A DNA stretch of 49,643 nt from NBML01 sp029939535 (GTDB lineage Bacteria > Desulfobacterota > Desulfobacteria > Desulfobacterales > Desulfobacteraceae): assembly GCA_029939535.1 (NCBI GenBank), contig JAOZST010000004.1, positions 1 through 49,643 on the forward strand, in the 5' to 3' direction. The position numbers were made by a program, and so were the translations under genes. The notes beneath the pieces are model-generated. The model saw nothing but the letters and a program-made list of their open reading frames with translations. It had not been told where the DNA came from and made no database searches. This document shows, one piece after another, positions 16,619-24,828 of this stretch. The stretch's first letter is position 1; the number at the start of each line of letters is the position of its first letter.

Positions 16619-18232
16619 TTATTTTTCTTCCCTGAGTTTATATTTTAAAACCTTGCCGGTTGGATTTCTTGGAAGCTGATCTATTATTTCTATAAATTCC
16701 GGAATTTTATATTTTGCCAGTTTGTCTTTAAGATAATCTGCGATCATTTCAGGGGTAAGGCCACCCGGTTCTGAGGGTTCAATAAGGGCTTTAACCCTCT
16801 CCCCCAGTGAGGTATCCGATACTCCGATCACTGCCACAGCCATAACACCGGGATGGGTTTCAATGACCATTTCAATTTCCCTTGGATAAATATTTTCACC
16901 GCCTCGATTGATCATATCCTTTTTTCGGTCAACAACAAATAAGAAACCATCTTCATCCAGATAGCCGATATCACCGGTATGCAGCCATTGGTCAATCATT
17001 GCCTCGTCAGTCGCTTTTGAATTGTTCAGATACTCAATCATGCTATTGGCCCCCTTGATACAGACTTCCCCTTTTTCGCCCGGAGCCATTATTTTGTTAT
17101 CGGAGCCCATGATTTCAATTTTCTGACCCGGCAAGGCCAGGCCGCAGGAACCAGGCTTTCTCTTCCCATCGGGCGGATTGACAGATGAAACCCCTGTGCC
17201 CTCTGTAAGCCCATAGCCTTCAATGATTTCAACATTAAATTTTTCTTTAAATCCATTGATCAGGTCAACGGACAAGGGGGCAGCCCCACTGAAAGCAAAT
17301 TTTAATTTCAGGTTCGATATATCCAGGCTTGAAGCATCAATTGAATAATAGACATAATTATACATGGCCGGCACACCCATGAGGATAGTAATATTATTTT
17401 CCAGGATCGCAGGCCAGAAATCTGCAGGCGAAAAAGCTTTTCGGATGCAGAGGGTCTGTCCCATAAAAGTCAATGGATAGGTCCATACACTGATGGGATT
17501 AATATGATACATGGGAAGCAGAACCAGCATGGTCTCATTGTTGCTTGTAACCAGACCGATAACCGACATGTCGCGGCATATATCAAGTTGCCCCTTATTG
17601 GACAGCAAAATACCTTTGGGCAGGCCCGTGGTTCCCGATGAATAGGAAAGAAGAAAGGGATCCGATGATTTTTGAGGCACCAGAACTTCGTCTGCCGGAT
17701 AAAGGTTCAGAATATCTGAAAGCTTTTGTTGGGCAATATCAGAATGATGTTCAGCATCTGTCTTAACTTCCACTACCACAGGTTTGTGAACAGCCTGGTC
17801 ATAGCCCTTGGAAAAAGGTTCCATGAATTCACTGCCCACAAATACAATTTTTGGTTTTGAATCATCAAGAACATGGGCTATTTCCGGTCCCATCAAGGCA
17901 AAATTGATCACCCCTGCAATGGCACCGATTTTCTGGGCACCAAACATGATATAATATATTTCAGGTGAGTTTGAGACCATCAAAGATACTACATCACCTT
18001 TTTGGGTTCCTTTTTCTTTAAGATAATTGCCCACCTTGTTTGCCCGTTCATTTGTCTGCGCATAGGTAATTTTTTGATCATAATAGATGACATGAACTCT
18101 TTCCGGTATTTCCTGGGCCCTGACCGTAAACATTTGGGCGATGCTGTCAAACTCTAAACGCTTATTTTTTAACGCAGCCACATTTTCAAGTTTAGAAACC
18201 GGCATTTTTATTTTTTTTATTTGATTTTTCAT
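16619..18232 (-). CDS. Acyl-CoA synthetase (AMP-forming)
   Basis: The enzyme activates a carboxylic acid to its CoA thioester through an acyl-adenylate. The protein is 537 residues. It has the P-loop-like SYSSGTTGLPKG, the YGLTEGTG motif, the hinge and domain-swap region GYLDEDGFLFVVDRKKDMIN followed by RGGENIYPREIE, and the catalytic Lys in PRNPTGKVLKYKLRE. Substrate cannot be assigned; in this operon a hydroxy or short-to-medium-chain acid is plausible. The ATG at 18232 has AAGGA at good spacing; an upstream ATG at 18250 would add six residues. Gene order places it last of the intact genes after the TetR, kinase and PTE-family genes, comparable to LvaE in levulinate catabolism. Confidence 0.88.
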   Translation of the reverse strand: MKNQIKKIKMPVSKLENVAALKNKRLEFDSIAQMFTVRAQEIPERVHVIYYDQKITYAQTNERANKVGNYLKEKGTQKGDVVSLMVSNSPEIYYIMFGAQKIGAIAGVINFALMGPEIAHVLDDSKPKIVFVGSEFMEPFSKGYDQAVHKPVVVEVKTDAEHHSDIAQQKLSDILNLYPADEVLVPQKSSDPFLLSYSSGTTGLPKGILLSNKGQLDICRDMSVIGLVTSNNETMLVLLPMYHINPISVWTYPLTFMGQTLCIRKAFSPADFWPAILENNITILMGVPAMYNYVYYSIDASSLDISNLKLKFAFSGAAPLSVDLINGFKEKFNVEIIEGYGLTEGTGVSSVNPPDGKRKPGSCGLALPGQKIEIMGSDNKIMAPGEKGEVCIKGANSMIEYLNNSKATDEAMIDQWLHTGDIGYLDEDGFLFVVDRKKDMINRGGENIYPREIEMVIETHPGVMAVAVIGVSDTSLGERVKALIEPSEPGGLTPEMIADYLKDKLAKYKIPEFIEIIDQLPRNPTGKVLKYKLREEK

Positions 18233-18285
18233 GGCAATTTTTCCTTTCATAAACTTTCAAGATTGCATCAGGCCTGAAATTTCAA

Positions 18286-19272
18286 TCATACAGCAGAAAA
18301 AATCCTTCCCGGATTGCCCTTGATTATGGTTTCGATCTGTTCGTCGGTTACCCCGCCTTGTTTAAGGGCAGGAATAATATTATTAAACAAATGGGTGGGA
18401 TGCCAGTTGGCGATCAGGGGGAAGGCTTCTTCAGGAAGGTTAAGGGGACGACCCAGCCATTGAATAATATAATCATGGGAGAGCATCAGTTTGTCAGCAA
18501 ACCCTTTTTTAATCAGGTCAATAATAACGGCATACCGCTGTTCGTCCATGGGGCAGCCCACAAGTCCCTGAAGCCCCATCCGGTCCCAGGAGACATAAAC
18601 GCCATGTTCCAGGGTTTCAAGTTGGTAATTTATATCCAGACTGTCGCTCATATGGCCTATTTGTATTTTTGCAGGATCAACCCCCTCAGAGATTAAAAGT
18701 TTGGCCTGCTCCGGTCCCATGGTCCCTTCCTGGGTATGGGTAATAATAGGAACACCTGTATCCTTTTGTACCCTGGCTGCGGCTGTAAACATCATCTTTT
18801 CATAGTCTGTGATAACGCCTTTGCTGGAGCCCACTTTTATTACACCTGCCTTGATACCCGTATCCCTTATGCCGGTTGTGATTTCCGCCATGAACAGGTC
18901 ATAGATTTCCTGGCTGATATCTCCCAGGCTGCCTCGAAATTTCCAATAGGCTGAAGATCCTTCGCCTTCAAAATAGTACCCTGTTGAACATATGATATTG
19001 ATCCCTGTTTTTTCTGAGACTTCTTTGTAAACTTCAGGGCATCGCCCGCTGTCATTGGTTGTGGCATCCACATATGTTGTCAGGCCAAGGACTTTGAGTT
19101 GATTTAACACGTCCACTCCCTGGCTGACAGCAGCCTTGGAATCAAAGGGAGCAATGGTCTGGTCTCCTTCCCAGCCTGGATAGCCAAATAAAAGGTGTTC
19201 ATGCATCAATGTAGTCCCCAGTTCATCGGATGAAACAGGTCCTGTGACAGTATTTACCATTGTTTTCTCCAT
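18286..19272 (-). CDS. Phosphotriesterase-family metal hydrolase, putative lactonase
   Basis: The 328-residue protein is a binuclear-metal amidohydrolase of the phosphotriesterase/PLL group. Metal ligands can be placed: H24 and H26 (LMHEHLLFG), a probable carboxylated Lys K146 (AGVIKVGSS), H179 (IITHTQEG), H207 (IGHMSD) and D267 (LSHDY). Many family members hydrolyse lactones rather than phosphotriesters. A good GGAG site precedes the ATG. It sits between an APH-type kinase and an acyl-CoA synthetase, which favours ring opening of a gamma- or delta-lactone to a hydroxy acid. Arg or Tyr loop residues that discriminate PLL from Php are not decisive here. Confidence 0.85.
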   Translation of the reverse strand: MEKTMVNTVTGPVSSDELGTTLMHEHLLFGYPGWEGDQTIAPFDSKAAVSQGVDVLNQLKVLGLTTYVDATTNDSGRCPEVYKEVSEKTGINIICSTGYYFEGEGSSAYWKFRGSLGDISQEIYDLFMAEITTGIRDTGIKAGVIKVGSSKGVITDYEKMMFTAAARVQKDTGVPIITHTQEGTMGPEQAKLLISEGVDPAKIQIGHMSDSLDINYQLETLEHGVYVSWDRMGLQGLVGCPMDEQRYAVIIDLIKKGFADKLMLSHDYIIQWLGRPLNLPEEAFPLIANWHPTHLFNNIIPALKQGGVTDEQIETIIKGNPGRIFSAV

Positions 19273-19300
19273 GATTCAGTCTCCTTTTTTAAATTTTAAG

Positions 19301-19314
19301 TAAACGCTTGTTTA
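19301..19314. promoter_or_regulatory. Candidate TetR/PsrA-like operator before the PTE-family gene
   Basis: TAAAC-GCTT-GTTTA is a 14-base palindrome in the 46-base gap before the PTE-family gene. Its form (AAAC, four bases, GTTT) resembles PsrA-type sites used by TetR regulators of acyl-CoA metabolism. A similar site stands upstream of etfB. The TetR gene in this operon is the likely partner. Confidence 0.4.
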
Positions 19315-19318
19315 AAAA

Positions 19319-20386
19319 TCATAAATCAGACGACTCAATGACTTTGAGAGCCGTTTTTTCAAGGCCGATTACAGCAAAAATTAACATGGCAAACCGCTTG
19401 TTCTTTGTTATTTTATGAAAAAAACGGTAATAAATCTGCTGGGCAATGACGGCCAGCCGGAACAGGCCAAAGCAATAATAAAAGTCAAACTGCTGCGTAC
19501 TTCTTCCGGTTCGTTTTTCATAATGATCCAGGATTTCCCGTCGTGTCAGGGCACCTGGCATATTGGTGGGCAGGGTCCGCATCATCTGCATTTCGTCGGG
19601 ATCATTTTTTTCCACCCAATAGGCAAGGGAGTTGCCAAGGTCCATTAAAGGATCTCCATGGGTTGCCATTTCCCAGTCAAGGACCCCAATAATTTTCTCA
19701 GGCCTGTCAGGGTCCAGAACCACATTGTCAAGTTTGTAATCATTATGCACAATGGTAGGCTGTTCTGTGTCCTGGGGCATTTTTTCCCTGAGCCATGCCA
19801 TGATGAATTCACAATCCGGTGCATCATCGGTTTTTGCCGCGCGGTACCGGCTGCTCCATCCTTCCACCTGGCGTTGAACATATCCTTCAGGTTTCCCGAT
19901 AAAATCAAGGCCGGCTTTTTTTACATCAATGGCATGTATATCAGCCTGAAAATTTGTGAGTGTCCTGCACAAGTTTTGGGCCTGTCCCTTTGAAAAAGAA
20001 AGGCCTTTGGGCAGGTCCTTTCTAAGGATGATACCGGATAATTTTTCCATGACAAAAAAAGGGCTTCCCATGATGGCAGTGTCTTCGGTATATGCCAGGG
20101 GTTTCGGACAGTATGGAAATATGGGATGCAGGGCTTTGAGGATTTTGTATTCCCGCCCCATGTCATGACCTGCCTTTACCTTGGCGCCGATGGGGGGCCG
20201 TCGCAGCACCATTTGCCTGCCGCCCATGTTAATTAAATAGGTCAGGTTGGAAAATCCGCTGGGAAATTGGGAAATGGCCATATCACCGGTCAGACCCTCT
20301 ATATTTTCCAGTAAAAATGTTTTGACCGCCCCAGGGTCAATTTCCTCTCCCGGCCGGATTGTCCCTGCCTTGTCTGTTTCCTGCAT
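19319..20386 (-). CDS. APH-type phosphotransferase, ACAD10/11 or LvaA-like kinase
   Basis: The 355-residue protein belongs to the aminoglycoside-phosphotransferase/choline-kinase fold family. It has the N-lobe QFPSGFSNLTYLI, the Brenner motif HNDYKLDN with the catalytic D216, and the metal site DWEMATHGDP near 237. The branch that sits next to acyl-CoA dehydrogenases, including the N-terminal domain of human ACAD10/11 and bacterial LvaA, phosphorylates 4-hydroxyacyl-CoA. The ATG at 20386 has AGGGG upstream; one at 20410 is also open. It lies between the TetR gene and the PTE-family gene and close to an acyl-CoA dehydrogenase. Antibiotic resistance is an unlikely role given that context. Confidence 0.85.
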   Translation of the reverse strand: MQETDKAGTIRPGEEIDPGAVKTFLLENIEGLTGDMAISQFPSGFSNLTYLINMGGRQMVLRRPPIGAKVKAGHDMGREYKILKALHPIFPYCPKPLAYTEDTAIMGSPFFVMEKLSGIILRKDLPKGLSFSKGQAQNLCRTLTNFQADIHAIDVKKAGLDFIGKPEGYVQRQVEGWSSRYRAAKTDDAPDCEFIMAWLREKMPQDTEQPTIVHNDYKLDNVVLDPDRPEKIIGVLDWEMATHGDPLMDLGNSLAYWVEKNDPDEMQMMRTLPTNMPGALTRREILDHYEKRTGRSTQQFDFYYCFGLFRLAVIAQQIYYRFFHKITKNKRFAMLIFAVIGLEKTALKVIESSDL

Positions 20387-20416
20387 GATTTCCCCTTTTT
20401 TTGTTTCCATTGACGT

Positions 20417-21082
20417 CTATACCCGGCAGAAAGCCGCCACCATATCCATTATATGATCTGCGAACTGATCCACTGATATTTTTAATTTTTTGTATTTCCA
20501 TTGTTTCAAATACCATTCCTGCTGCATGGCCTTGATGATACTGGCTGTCAGGTGATGATTACCGGGTTTGAAGATACCTTGTTTTTCTCCTGTTTCAAGA
20601 ATATCCGTGAGCATTTTCTGGGTATGATTTTCCATGGATTTAACCGCTGCAATATTTCTGGCTTCCATAAAGGTGAAAAAAAACCAGGGCCGGAATAATT
20701 CAGACAGAAAAATATGGGCTTTTATAACAGCTTTCAGCTTTTCCCAGGGTGCTTCATGTGTTTTTGCAACCTGTTCAATATCTTTTTCTATAATGGACCA
20801 CCCCTGGGTCTGTATGATACCCAAAAGGTCATTTTTGCCCTTAAAATAGTCATATAAGGACCCCAGGCTCATGCCGGTCTGTTGACTTAAATCTCTCATG
20901 CTCATGGATTGAAAGCCCTTTTTATAGGAGATATAAAACACGGCATTAAAAATTTTTTCCAGATTATTGACAGCGGTCTTTTCCTTTTTTATCCGTATGA
21001 AGCCCTGGTTGTTGCGATAGACTTCACGGGAAATATCAATGCTTGAAGCGCCATATATCTTTGTAAACTCTTTAAAATCCAT
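20417..21082 (-). CDS. TetR/AcrR-family transcriptional regulator
   Basis: A 221-residue dimeric repressor-type protein. It has an unusually long N-terminal stretch (about 40 residues) before the helix-turn-helix, which reads MSMRDLSQQTGMSLGSLYDY followed by FKGKNDLL. The remaining helical domain should bind a ligand, probably an acyl-CoA. It is embedded in the operon, with the acyl-CoA dehydrogenase stop 17 bases upstream of its ATG and the kinase gene immediately after. This suggests autoregulation, and the AAAC-N4-GTTT palindromes at 19301 and near 24206 are candidate targets. Confidence 0.88.
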   Translation of the reverse strand: MDFKEFTKIYGASSIDISREVYRNNQGFIRIKKEKTAVNNLEKIFNAVFYISYKKGFQSMSMRDLSQQTGMSLGSLYDYFKGKNDLLGIIQTQGWSIIEKDIEQVAKTHEAPWEKLKAVIKAHIFLSELFRPWFFFTFMEARNIAAVKSMENHTQKMLTDILETGEKQGIFKPGNHHLTASIIKAMQQEWYLKQWKYKKLKISVDQFADHIMDMVAAFCRV

Positions 21083-21099
21083 CTGGGGTTCCTGAATAA

Positions 21100-22302
21100 T
21101 TATTTTCTTTTATTGTATGTTTTTAAAATCCGCCTTGCCAGGGATGCTTTATGGACCTCATCTGCTCCGTCATAAATTCTGGCTGCACGTTCATGGCGGT
21201 AAAAATAGGCCAGAATGGTATCATCAGTCATTCCCAAACCCCCGTGGGCCTGTAAAGCCCTGTCCACAATCTTGTTCATGGTGTTGGCCACCACAAATTT
21301 GATCATGGAAATGGAATCCCGTGCCTGGGCAGCACCCATATGATCAATCTGCCAGGCGGAATTAAGGGTTAAGAGCCTTGCAGCCTGGAGTTCAGCTGCA
21401 GATTCTGCAATCCAGTTCTGGATGGTCTCTGTACTTCCAAGAGTCTTTCCTGAAGGCGAAATCACCCGATCATTCGCCCGCTGGCACAGAAGGTCAAAAG
21501 CACGCTGGCAGATGCCCAGCCATCGCATGCAATGGTGGATTCTTCCCGGTCCCAGCCGGTCCTGGGCAATGACAAATCCCTGGCCTTCGGGTCCCAGAAG
21601 GTTTGTTTGCGGCACCCGGCAGGATTCAAACAGGATTTCTGCATGGCTTGAATAATCACTGCCTTCATGACCCATGACCGGGATATTTCTGACCAGGTTA
21701 AACCCTTTGGTGCCAGTGGGAACGATGATCATACTGGCCTGAAGATAGGTGGAGGCATCCGGGTTGGTAACGGCCATGACAATGGCAAAATCCGCCCCAT
21801 CAGCTGCCGTGGTATACCATTTGTGACCATTGATGACATAATCATCTCCATCCTTTACTGCTGTGGTTTCCAGCATGACAGGGTTGGAGCCCGGCATATC
21901 CACCTCGGTCATGGCAAAGCAGGACCGGATATCACCTTTTACCAGAGGAGTAAGATAGCGCTGTTTTTGTTTCTGGGTCCCATGAAGGTGCAGGATTTCA
22001 ACATTACCGGCATCGGGAGCCTGGCACCAGAAGACATAATGCCCTAAAGGAGATCGGCCCAACGCTTCAGACACAAGACCGTGTTCCAGCAGTGAAAGTC
22101 CCATCCCCCCACACTCAACAGGAAAATTAGGGGCCCACAATTCCATTTTTTTGACCATGTCCTGTTTTTTCTTGAGCACTGGCAGCAGATCTTTAAAATC
22201 CTTTGCCAGAAATTCCGGTTCCAGGGGAATGAGTTCTTTTTCTACAAATTCATTGATCATTGCCACAATGGTTTGAATCTTGTCTGAAATCTTAAAATCC
22301 AC
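21100..22302 (-). CDS. Acyl-CoA dehydrogenase, ACAD11/LvaC-like clade
   Basis: The 400-residue flavoprotein has the N-terminal helical domain, the FAD-contact strand CFAMTEVDMPGSNP, the middle beta domain and the C-terminal helical domain. The end reads ARIYDGADEVHKASLARRIL. Classical acyl-CoA dehydrogenases have Glu at the base position of YEGTSE; here it is Asp (D378) in YDGADEVH, the pattern of the ACAD10/11 group. Together with the nearby APH kinase this suggests action on a phosphorylated 4-hydroxyacyl-CoA. The start is a GTG with GGAG upstream. Etf encoded upstream would accept electrons if it oxidises its substrate. Confidence 0.9.
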   Translation of the reverse strand: MDFKISDKIQTIVAMINEFVEKELIPLEPEFLAKDFKDLLPVLKKKQDMVKKMELWAPNFPVECGGMGLSLLEHGLVSEALGRSPLGHYVFWCQAPDAGNVEILHLHGTQKQKQRYLTPLVKGDIRSCFAMTEVDMPGSNPVMLETTAVKDGDDYVINGHKWYTTAADGADFAIVMAVTNPDASTYLQASMIIVPTGTKGFNLVRNIPVMGHEGSDYSSHAEILFESCRVPQTNLLGPEGQGFVIAQDRLGPGRIHHCMRWLGICQRAFDLLCQRANDRVISPSGKTLGSTETIQNWIAESAAELQAARLLTLNSAWQIDHMGAAQARDSISMIKFVVANTMNKIVDRALQAHGGLGMTDDTILAYFYRHERAARIYDGADEVHKASLARRILKTYNKRK

Positions 22303-22325
22303 TAGTTTCTCCTTTATTGTTTTTT

Positions 22326-22421
22326 TTAGGCCCTATGTTCCTCATCCCTGAGAACCCGTCGTAAGACCTTACCAATATTTGATACGGGAATTTCATCCCT
22401 GAATTCAATGACTTTTACTGT
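22326..22421 (-). pseudogene. C-terminal remnant of a second acyl-CoA synthetase
   Basis: Out of frame with etfA, the minus strand reads TVKVIEFRDEIPVSNIGKVL and then RRVLRDEEHRA before TAA. This is the end of a fatty-acid CoA ligase, including the catalytic Lys (NIGKVLRR). Only 31 codons remain and they overlap the last codons of etfA, so etfA is joined to the tail of a lost ligase gene. The remnant ends shortly before the acyl-CoA dehydrogenase ribosome site. Confidence 0.7.
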
Positions 22422-23427
22422 ATAATGTTAAAAAGGCCGGGATAAATTCAAGAACATCTTCTACAATGCAAAGGTCTGAATGGAGAAAGATGGGGGCGGA
22501 TGGATTTTCATTGATACTGATCACAAATTTGGCATCCTTCATTCCGGCGATATGCTGGGAAGAACCTGAAATGCCGCAGGCAATATAAATTTCAGGTGCT
22601 ACCATGGCACCGGTGATACCCACCTGGTGTTCATATCCAATCCAGCCCCTGTCCACCAGGGGACGGGACACGCCCACACTGGATGAAGAAAGGCTTTCGG
22701 CAAATTTAAAAATCAGGGTAAGGTTTTCTTTCTCACCAATTCCCTGGCCGGCTGCCACAATGACTTTTGCAGTTTTCAATGCCTGATTTTCCCCGGGCCT
22801 TTTTAGAATCTGTTGATGCTGGATATGTACTTTATTATCAGAATCCGTCTGAAAGGGAATTTTTTGGATTTCCACCTGGCCTGGTTTTCTTTCCTCTTGG
22901 ATATTAGGCTTGAATGCCCCGGGCATCAAGGTCAGTACAACCGGACTGCCCGGGGTTGGACAGACCAGCATGTTTTTCGTATTGTCAAACACGGGACGGG
23001 AGTATATCAGCCCATTTTCATCACATCGAATCTGGTTGATACCGGGGATGGCTGCGGCATTCAGTTCCAGGGAAAGGCCCGGGGCAAAATCTCGTCCCTG
23101 GGAGGTATGGGCCACAAGGATATGGGAAGGATTCATTTTTTTGATTAATTGCCCAAGACAGGATATATAGATTTCACTGGTATAGGTTTTGAATCCAGGT
23201 ATCTGAACTCCGATGACATCCATGCCCGTCTGTTTTGAAATCTCCAGGGCCAGGGGCATTGGACTGCCTGATGGAACAATAATATGGATACGAGGCATTT
23301 GAATGGCAGAAAGATTTTCTTTTTCATATAACCCGGCCGCTATTTTGCGGGCTGCAGCAACCAGTTCCAAGGTCACCTGCCGCATTTGGCCTTGAAAAAT
23401 TTCTGCAATGATCAGTATTTGTTTCAT
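22405..23427 (-). CDS. etfA: Electron transfer flavoprotein, alpha subunit
   Basis: EtfA with EtfB shuttles electrons from acyl-CoA dehydrogenases to the membrane or to a bifurcating partner. The 340-residue protein has the N-terminal Rossmann-like half and the C-terminal FAD domain. The FAD motifs are VGVSRPLVDRGWIGYEHQVG, TGAMVAPEIYIACGISGSSQ and VISINENPSAPIF. The start overlaps the etfB stop by four bases (ATGA). The last residues (LTLYSKSH) are encoded by bases shared with a ligase remnant, so the natural C-terminus may have been altered by a few residues. The FAD site is intact. Confidence 0.92.
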   Translation of the reverse strand: MKQILIIAEIFQGQMRQVTLELVAAARKIAAGLYEKENLSAIQMPRIHIIVPSGSPMPLALEISKQTGMDVIGVQIPGFKTYTSEIYISCLGQLIKKMNPSHILVAHTSQGRDFAPGLSLELNAAAIPGINQIRCDENGLIYSRPVFDNTKNMLVCPTPGSPVVLTLMPGAFKPNIQEERKPGQVEIQKIPFQTDSDNKVHIQHQQILKRPGENQALKTAKVIVAAGQGIGEKENLTLIFKFAESLSSSSVGVSRPLVDRGWIGYEHQVGITGAMVAPEIYIACGISGSSQHIAGMKDAKFVISINENPSAPIFLHSDLCIVEDVLEFIPAFLTLYSKSH

Positions 23428-24161
23428 ATAAAATCTTTTTTTCTTAAAAAAGCAAACAATTGTTCTGCTTTGTTTGATAAAGATCCCTCCAATACTCTTG
23501 CCAATCGTGTCTTTTCAGGACTTTCCATGCCCACACATGATTCTTTTTCCTGGAACGGCCCAGGGAAAAGATCGGCTGTTGTATGGGTTATGATCTGTTT
23601 TTTGTCTGCTGCCAGCATATTGGAAAGAGTGGGATATCTGGGAGTATTGATACCGGCCTGGATGGTCAGCAAAGCTGGAAGCCGGATCACAAGGCAGTCC
23701 CGGAATCCATTCTCCATTTCCCGTTCAATTTCCATTGCATGGCCTGTCAGGTCCAGACTGGTTTTCATCACACCTGTGGCCCAGGGCAGACCCAGAATTT
23801 TCGCCAGCATGGGACCGGTTTGACCTGACATCATATCCTCTGACATGATCCCGGTCAGAATCAGATCATAGGATGATTTTTCTGCCACACCTGCAAGCAG
23901 GGATGCGGTTACAAAAGAAGAAACATATCCAGAATTTTCAATGACAATATGGTAGCCTTTGTCCGCTCCCATGCCAAAGGCCCGTTTGATGATGGCTTCA
24001 GCCCCGGGCGGGCCGACAGTCATGACATCCACAGAAACAGGTTCCAGGATGAGATCGCCCAGCTGTTTTTTTAACAGGAGAGCTTCTTCCAGGGCATGTG
24101 CATCAAACCGATTCATATCCCCGTCATCCCCCACCTGTTTTATACAAACAAGAAGTTTCAT
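23424..24161 (-). CDS. etfB: Electron transfer flavoprotein, beta subunit
   Basis: The 245-residue protein opens with MKLLVCIKQVGD, as EtfB does. It has DLILTGIMSEDMMSGQTGPM as the nucleotide-binding loop and a regular C-terminal helix that recruits EtfA. It overlaps etfA by four bases. A palindromic site about 45 bases upstream of the ATG is a candidate TetR operator. It is first in the etf-acyl-CoA dehydrogenase-TetR-kinase-PTE-ligase set. Confidence 0.92.
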   Translation of the reverse strand: MKLLVCIKQVGDDGDMNRFDAHALEEALLLKKQLGDLILEPVSVDVMTVGPPGAEAIIKRAFGMGADKGYHIVIENSGYVSSFVTASLLAGVAEKSSYDLILTGIMSEDMMSGQTGPMLAKILGLPWATGVMKTSLDLTGHAMEIEREMENGFRDCLVIRLPALLTIQAGINTPRYPTLSNMLAADKKQIITHTTADLFPGPFQEKESCVGMESPEKTRLARVLEGSLSNKAEQLFAFLRKKDFI

Positions 24162-24205
24162 GACCTTACCATATCCTGGGATTTACATTATATCAAGAAA
24201 AAAAC

Positions 24206-24226
24206 GAACAAATGTTCATATTTGTT
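24206..24226. promoter_or_regulatory. Candidate TetR-type operator upstream of etfB
   Basis: Two overlapping palindromes are seen: GAAC-AAAT-GTTC at 24206-24217 and AACAAAT-GTTCAT-ATTTGTT at 24207-24226. The first resembles the TAAAC-GCTT-GTTTA site at 19301-19314. Both would be reachable by the TetR regulator encoded in the same operon. Confidence 0.4.
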
Positions 24227-24252
24227 ATGAGTCGTCATGAAAACGAAACTTT

Positions 24253-24489
24253 TTGCATTTTCAGTTTCTCGAGTCCAAACACTTTGAACGGTTTGCCAAG
24301 AATACGCCAATAAAATACAAAGTCGTGAAAGAAATTATCATGACAATGGCAGATAAAATTGTACATGAGGCAAAAGAAACAACTGAAGAGTTTTCAGATC
24401 TGTACGGGAAAAATCTTGTTTTAAAAGAAATTAATGATGTGATTACAAATTCTTCGAAACAAAAATTAATGGTATTTTCTAAAAAATAA
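24253..24489 (+). pseudogene. Unidentified 78-codon frame, possible HipA C-terminal debris
   Basis: The frame reads ...HFERFAKNTPIKYKVVKEII, then a charged helical stretch and ends KQKLMVFSKK. The pattern FAKNxxIKxKxVxxII with a helical tail is reminiscent of the C-terminal helices of HipA-family kinases, but the match is by eye only. There is no good ribosome site in front of its first ATG and no start region of a kinase upstream. It is treated as debris rather than a working gene. Confidence 0.25.
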
Positions 24490-24828
24490 CTCAATTAATG
24501 AAGAATTGTTTCGGATCCGAGTATGCGTCCATTGAAGACGCCGCGTTTATTCCCAAGTATAAATTGCCACCTGCTTCTGCGGAACCGTTCGATACGAGGT
24601 AAGCAAAGGTCCCGTTGATGCAAAAATTTGTCATTGCCTTGCTTGCCAAAAATTACATGGTGCCCCCATGCAATGGGCCGTCATCTTTCACAAGTAGAGA
24701 TTATGGATGATCTACCCAAGTGGTCCGGACACAAAAATCATTCCAACTTACTGTGAAGCGGGAAAGATTTTCAGAGTGGACTATTCCAAATCCGAAAGAA
24801 TCAAAATGAAATTTTTAAGGGTTTTGAA

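Larger units (their letters stand above)
24162..24828. other. 667-base spacer with operator and unidentified coding debris
   Basis: The part nearest etfB holds the palindromic operator candidate. The rest is low-complexity-free and reads on the plus strand as short pieces broken by stops: the 78-codon frame at 24253-24489, then NCFGSEYASIEDAAFIPKYK up to a stop, then MQKFVIALLAKNYMVPPCNG. These look like parts of once-coding sequence, but I cannot name a family. No terminator after livF was found. Confidence 0.45.

Noticed and set aside
16222..16635. Plus-strand frames across the ligase-SDR junction
   Set aside because: The minus strand there carries recognisable SDR and acyl-CoA dehydrogenase sequence, so the plus-strand frames are shadows.
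19319..20386. Aminoglycoside resistance gene
   Set aside because: The APH fold alone does not indicate resistance; the acyl-CoA operon context and the HNDYKLDN/DWEMATHGDP pattern fit the acyl-CoA kinase branch.
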